From Fidelibacterota bacterium (GTDB lineage: Bacteria > Fidelibacterota > Marinisomatia > Marinisomatales > TCS56), in NCBI GenBank assembly GCA_013203015.1, contig JABMPO010000371.1:1-8563 (forward strand): a DNA stretch of 8,563 bases, written 5' to 3'. Shown one piece after another: positions 6,062 through 8,563 of the stretch. Each line of letters opens with the position of its first letter. Within the stretch, counting starts at the first letter, position 1. A program made the position numbers and the translations under genes. The notes beneath the pieces were generated by a model. It was not told the DNA's origin. It saw only the letters and a program-made list of their open reading frames with translations, and made no database searches.

Positions 6062-8179
6062 ATGTTGCATGAACAAAGTGTTTTTAGAATTTTACTGATC
6101 GGGGGATTATTGATTTTTTTTGGCTGTGAAGATCCAGCTGAAGAAACTGTAGCGAATATCACGAATGTAAACACCCTTTACGAAACAACAATCGGCAACG
6201 GCTCTCAGGGGCCGGTTTCGGAATATTTTTATAATTTTGATTTTGATATAGCAGCTGAGTTTTATCGTACAGATAATTCAAATTTTGATTTATCTTTTGC
6301 CGATTTTTTGCGATTGGAAAAGGAAGAACCGCCGATCTTAACTTTAAAAACATTCCCAGAATTTTTGGTGGATATCAACCCCGGTGAAATCGAATTTACT
6401 AATCGGACTGTAATCGATTCACTGACTCAAACAGATGTCGTAATTGAAGATTCATTAATATTAATCTCGGATTCATATGATAATTTGATAAGACTCAAGT
6501 GGGATTTTTCGCTTGATTCGGAATTTCAACGCTATATGCCGACCCGCAGCCGGAGATTTGAATATCAGACAACCATGTTTTATACTGATACTATCGATAT
6601 AATGGCCTACTCCGCCACAGTTGATACACCAGTAATTGACAAGGGAATTATGTATGTGGATTCCGGTGTGTGGGTGGACACATCATACATTTATGAATCA
6701 ACTGATAATATTCAGTTTACACACGATTTTGAAATCGGTCGATGGCAACTTAATACTGATTCACTGATATTTCGGAATAATACGGATTGCAACGATAATG
6801 GTATTTGGGATTCGGCTGAAGATATTGTGGATTCTTCCGCAACTGGTGCTGTGAAGGATACCAGTGGACTATGGTATTTTGATACCGGTAATAGTGTGTG
6901 GGATTCGTACGAACCGTTTTTTGATAAAGATACTTCCGATACCCACGATCCCGGCGAAGTATTCCAGGATCGCAATTGTAATGGGATCTGGGATCCGGCT
7001 GAAGATATCGTGGCTTCTTCCGTGCCCGGCGCAATCTACGATAGCGCTAATGATATCTGGTTTTTGGATCGTGGCAACGGTAAACGGGATGATGCTGAAA
7101 GATTCACCGATCTAAATAGTAATACAGAGGGTGATCCGGGTGAGTTATTTTATGTCGATATTATTCCCAATAATTTACTGGTTGATTTTTCCGATCCGGC
7201 AAATCCCCAGGTAATACTCGTTATCAATAAGCTTGACTCACTTGTGACCCGCTGGGGAATTACCTATTACAACCTGATCGATTCAGTGGATATCGTTGAC
7301 CGAAAGACTTCCCAAGCTACCCTGAATGATTCAATTGTAACTCTATTTACCAATAAAGTCGTAGCTGATATTTCGGACTACGATTCTAATGATGACTACC
7401 TGGTTACTAAGACCGAGTGGATTAATTTGAATCCCCCTGCCGGACAGGATCCGCAGGAGTACGATTATCTATTGTTTAAACAAGATGAGAATATCAACAA
7501 ACTGGTAAAACCCAGTTATTTTCTGCCGTACGGGTTTAATAATAATTTTTGGTACAGCAATTACTTGATCGATGAAGTATTATACTATACTCCTAATGGA
7601 TTATTACGTGATGGTGAACGGTTTGAAGAAAGTTATTATGATTCTACCCGGGTCGCTATATATATGATAGAAAAATCATTCGCTGTTGATGCTGATACAG
7701 TGACTGTACCGGCAAACATTAGTCGTGGTCAAGTTATTAATGGTAATGTTGTTTGTACCGCCGACACAACCTGGTTGGCGACATCGATTGATGAATGTCC
7801 GGGAGCGGACACAACATTTACTGATTGTTTCGCGATTACTCGCGAATTGACAATGACCATGATTGGTACCGGAGTTGAATATGGTGAACTGAATATCACC
7901 TGGTTAGCTAAGGGTCAGGGGATAGTAAAAGACGAAGTGTACATTCGTTGGACCGAACGACCTGGTTCTGAGGAACAACTATGGTTTGGTATGTCACGTT
8001 GGGAATTGGGACGTATCACGACCAGTCCGGCTGCCCAATCGAATCGATTTAAACAATTGGTTGGACAAGCCCGACGATTACGGCTGGATGAATTTGAATC
8101 AGCTCCGGAACTCGGTGGTGATCCAATGCATTTTGTGCGTACTGCCGGCTTACAACGAGTAAATATTACTAATAAATAA
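6062..8179 (+). CDS. Probable outer-membrane lipoprotein of unknown function with internal EF-hand-like tandem repeat
   Basis: A 705-residue protein that I do not recognise as a known family. The N-terminus is MLHEQSVFR, then a hydrophobic stretch ending LIFFGC with C22 as the likely lipidated cysteine. The lipobox is imperfect (Phe at -2 and -3). The residues after it, EDPAEE, are acidic, reminiscent of the surface-export signal of Bacteroidota lipoproteins (inference). The mature part is acidic, with many DTxD, DSL and VDT segments suggesting beta strands. Residues 242-364 are two tandem copies of an about 61-residue unit beginning DxNxNGIWDxAEDIV. C565, C579 and C589 could form a disulfide-linked loop. 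There is no NYPNPFNP tail, so retention by lipid rather than T9SS cargo release is expected. A weak GAGAAG site (6048-6053) lies 8 bases before the ATG. The next gene, a probable TonB-dependent receptor, starts 20 bases after the stop, so they likely form an operon. It may be a SusD-like partner in role, but I see no SusD sequence signature. Confidence 0.8.
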   Translation: MLHEQSVFRILLIGGLLIFFGCEDPAEETVANITNVNTLYETTIGNGSQGPVSEYFYNFDFDIAAEFYRTDNSNFDLSFADFLRLEKEEPPILTLKTFPEFLVDINPGEIEFTNRTVIDSLTQTDVVIEDSLILISDSYDNLIRLKWDFSLDSEFQRYMPTRSRRFEYQTTMFYTDTIDIMAYSATVDTPVIDKGIMYVDSGVWVDTSYIYESTDNIQFTHDFEIGRWQLNTDSLIFRNNTDCNDNGIWDSAEDIVDSSATGAVKDTSGLWYFDTGNSVWDSYEPFFDKDTSDTHDPGEVFQDRNCNGIWDPAEDIVASSVPGAIYDSANDIWFLDRGNGKRDDAERFTDLNSNTEGDPGELFYVDIIPNNLLVDFSDPANPQVILVINKLDSLVTRWGITYYNLIDSVDIVDRKTSQATLNDSIVTLFTNKVVADISDYDSNDDYLVTKTEWINLNPPAGQDPQEYDYLLFKQDENINKLVKPSYFLPYGFNNNFWYSNYLIDEVLYYTPNGLLRDGERFEESYYDSTRVAIYMIEKSFAVDADTVTVPANISRGQVINGNVVCTADTTWLATSIDECPGADTTFTDCFAITRELTMTMIGTGVEYGELNITWLAKGQGIVKDEVYIRWTERPGSEEQLWFGMSRWELGRITTSPAAQSNRFKQLVGQARRLRLDEFESAPELGGDPMHFVRTAGLQRVNITNK
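6785..7153 (+). repeat. In-frame tandem duplication inside the lipoprotein gene (2 x about 183 bp)
   Basis: Unit 1 (6785-6967) encodes residues 242-302 and unit 2 (6968-7153) residues 303-364, with one extra residue in unit 2. By eye about 30 of 61 aligned residues are identical, including 14 of the first 18. Each unit opens with an acidic DxNxNGIWD loop and closes with DPGE(V/L)F; in between lie SS-x-x-GA and a (D-x-G-N) turn. The DNA is also alike, for example GCTGAAGATAT followed by GTGG and TTCTTCCG in both, which points to common descent by duplication. The loops resemble calcium-binding dockerin or thrombospondin-3 type loops. Confidence 0.88.
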
Positions 8180-8199
8180 TTCTGATTATTATCGTGAAA

Positions 8200-8563
8200 A
8201 TGATTAAAAAAATTCAAAATAATTCAATTCTGGTATTTGCTTTTTTCATTTCGCTGGTGCAAGCCGGTACTGATGGGACAATTCGAGGACAGGTTACCGA
8301 TATTGATAAGAACTCTTTACCTGGCGCCCAGGTATTTATCACTGAGTTGTCGATTGGTGCTGTTGCCGATGTAAACGGAAATTATATTATTTTAAATGTT
8401 CCAGTCGGTACTTATGATGTTGCTGTAATGATGATGGGATACCAAAAACAAAATATCAGTGGCGTCGAAGTAATCATGGATAAGACCATCTGGTTGAACT
8501 TTAGTCTTCCTATTGAAGCATTTGAAGGGGAGGAAGTTGATATTATTGGAAATCGTGAGATGG
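8200..8563 (+). CDS. Probable TonB-dependent receptor with N-terminal carboxypeptidase-regulatory-like domain (3' partial)
   Basis: The frame from the ATG at 8200 stays open to the window end (121 codons), so only the N-terminus is seen. Residues 1-22 are a signal peptide (MIKKIQNNS, a hydrophobic core, then VQA before the probable cut). Residues about 26-105 match the carboxypeptidase-D regulatory-like fold: GTIRGQVTD, LPGAQVFI, ADVNGNYIILNVPVGTYDVAV and MGYQKQNISGVEV. EGEEVDIIGNRE at 110-120 then resembles the segment that leads into the plug domain of SusC-type receptors. These proteins import ligands across the outer membrane using TonB energy. Plug and barrel lie beyond the window, so another surface protein with this domain is possible. 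An in-frame GTG at 8194 is an alternative start; neither has a clear Shine-Dalgarno site. The 20-base gap from the lipoprotein stop suggests translation within one operon. Confidence 0.8.
   Translation, partial: MIKKIQNNSILVFAFFISLVQAGTDGTIRGQVTDIDKNSLPGAQVFITELSIGAVADVNGNYIILNVPVGTYDVAVMMMGYQKQNISGVEVIMDKTIWLNFSLPIEAFEGEEVDIIGNREM

Noticed and set aside
7915..8217. Open frame of about 100 codons on the minus strand over the end of the lipoprotein gene
   Set aside because: It is antisense to a well-supported gene, has no recognisable domain or ribosome site, and its composition mirrors the opposite strand.
1027..8563. Defence system, prophage, integron or CRISPR content
   Set aside because: No nuclease, transposase, integrase or phage protein, and no regularly spaced repeats were seen; the genes are envelope and secreted proteins.

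Overview
The window looks like a chromosomal piece of an uncultured Gram-negative bacterium of the FCB group. Four things suggest this: two secreted proteins with C-terminal type IX secretion (T9SS) sorting domains carrying the NYPNPFNPTT signature, a probable outer-membrane lipoprotein, the start of a probable TonB-dependent receptor, and acidic DxNxNGxWDxxE motifs in two different proteins. Candidatus Marinimicrobia (SAR406) is my best guess; KSB1, Calditrichota, Ignavibacteria and related lineages are alternatives. A consensus-like sigma70 promoter and an AGGAGG ribosome site argue against core Bacteroidota. The lineage call is inference from protein style, not from a marker-gene tree.

Layout: (1) bases 2-997, plus strand, the 3' part of clpX, the cytoplasmic protein unfoldase of the ClpXP protease; its N-terminus lies off the window. 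(2) A short convergent junction (998-1026) with a bidirectional terminator. (3) Bases 1027-3720, minus strand, a large secreted M6-family zinc metalloprotease with cohesin-like modules and a FlgD-like/T9SS tail. (4) A 194-base divergent intergenic region (3721-3914) with a clear promoter for the plus strand. (5) Bases 3915-5939, plus strand, a secreted Asp-box (sialidase-like fold) beta-propeller protein with a T9SS tail. (6) A 122-base gap holding a perfect 12-bp stem-loop. (7) Bases 6062-8179, plus strand, a probable surface lipoprotein of unknown function with an internal 61-residue tandem duplication. (8) From 8200 to the window end, the start of a probable TonB-dependent receptor, only 20 bases after gene 7 and likely cotranscribed with it.

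Apart from housekeeping clpX, all the genes encode envelope or secreted proteins. A reasonable reading is a region for extracellular protein handling: a secreted protease and a secreted propeller protein exported through T9SS, next to a lipoprotein/receptor pair at the outer membrane. No link between these genes beyond adjacency can be shown from sequence. I see no RNA genes, CRISPR array, insertion sequence, phage genes or defence system. No stretch longer than 300 bases lacks a gene. The least explained parts are the lipoprotein/receptor pair and the stem-loop at 5980-6018.
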